A DNA stretch of 64,000 bases from Tolypeutes matacus. Taxonomy: Eukaryota; Chordata; Mammalia; Cingulata; Chlamyphoridae. This document shows positions 63,746-64,000 of the stretch, piece after piece (within the stretch, counting starts at the first letter, position 1; each line of letters begins with the position of its first letter). The notes below the pieces were generated by a model, which did no database searches, had not been told where the DNA came from, and was given only the letters and a program-made list of their open reading frames with translations. The stretch is from assembly GCA_026826555.1 (NCBI GenBank), contig JAKSZT010054569.1, positions 466,852 to 530,851 of the forward strand, in the 5' to 3' direction. The position numbers were made by a program, and so were the translations under genes.

Positions 63746-64000
63746 CTGAAACATAAGGGGACAATTACTAAGACATTATCTTTCTTGCAGGAGTCATTAT
63801 TTTATTTGCAATATGTCATTTTATAAGAGTTTAACTGATACCTGAGATTAAAGAAATACAATATTACCATTTTAACTCCAGCTCAACAGCCAAAATTATC
63901 TATAGACTGGACTCAGAATGTCAGAGTTAGAAGAGACATCAGTAAGATTCGGCTGACCACTTCACTTCACCAGAGATTAAATGACTACACAAATAATTGG

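Overview
This is a stretch of mammalian nuclear genome. Small exons with GT-AG introns are set in repeat-rich, AT-rich DNA with MIR, L2, hAT MITE, MaLR, ERV and L1 copies. The SINEs are tRNA-derived, some of them dimers, with the 'cctcctaaa' box and antisense open frames that I associate with the DAS-SINEs of xenarthrans. The source is therefore a xenarthran, most likely an armadillo (family recognition from memory; no search was run). I see no bacterial-type operon, CRISPR array or complete free-standing viral genome.

The only host gene I can support is ADAM28, on the minus strand. Seventeen coding exons (63,745 down to 29,475) join in frame without a stop into 585 codons plus TGA. They cover the metalloprotease domain (zinc motif [12 protein letters not shown]), disintegrin domain, cysteine-rich and EGF-like regions, one transmembrane helix and a cytoplasmic tail ending SNPKV. 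The signal peptide and prodomain exons lie beyond 64,000. If the 23-exon layout I remember for human ADAM28 holds, these are exons 7-23. Every splice site and phase fits, so the gene looks functional.

The introns hold older repeats: a long L2 split by a hAT MITE (60.2-62.3 kb), an MLT1-type LTR (58.3-58.7 kb), a degenerate L1M/HAL1 with two later insertions (51.8-56.0 kb), L1M, MIRs, two dimeric DAS-SINEs and two ERV-type LTRs.

From 0 to 29.4 kb, downstream of ADAM28, I find no host gene. The region is a stack of nested retroelements. (i) 3,434-9,575 is a minus-strand endogenous retrovirus with paired LTRs, a decayed tRNA-Phe-type primer-binding site, a gag-like fragment with a PSAP motif and an env transmembrane-like fragment; an L1 3' end sits inside it. 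(ii) 13,812-22,385 is a dimeric SINE split by a full-length minus-strand L1, itself split by a 638-bp LTR. The L1 5' UTR is built of about eight ~110-bp units and two ~386-bp units. (iii) 23,926-27,446 is a 5'-truncated plus-strand L1 that appears to have carried about 1.06 kb of its former 3' flank with it (3' transduction). This rests on a 15-bp target duplication, an L1 endonuclease-type site and a second poly(A) signal and tail. Items (ii) and (iii) are the most interesting content here.
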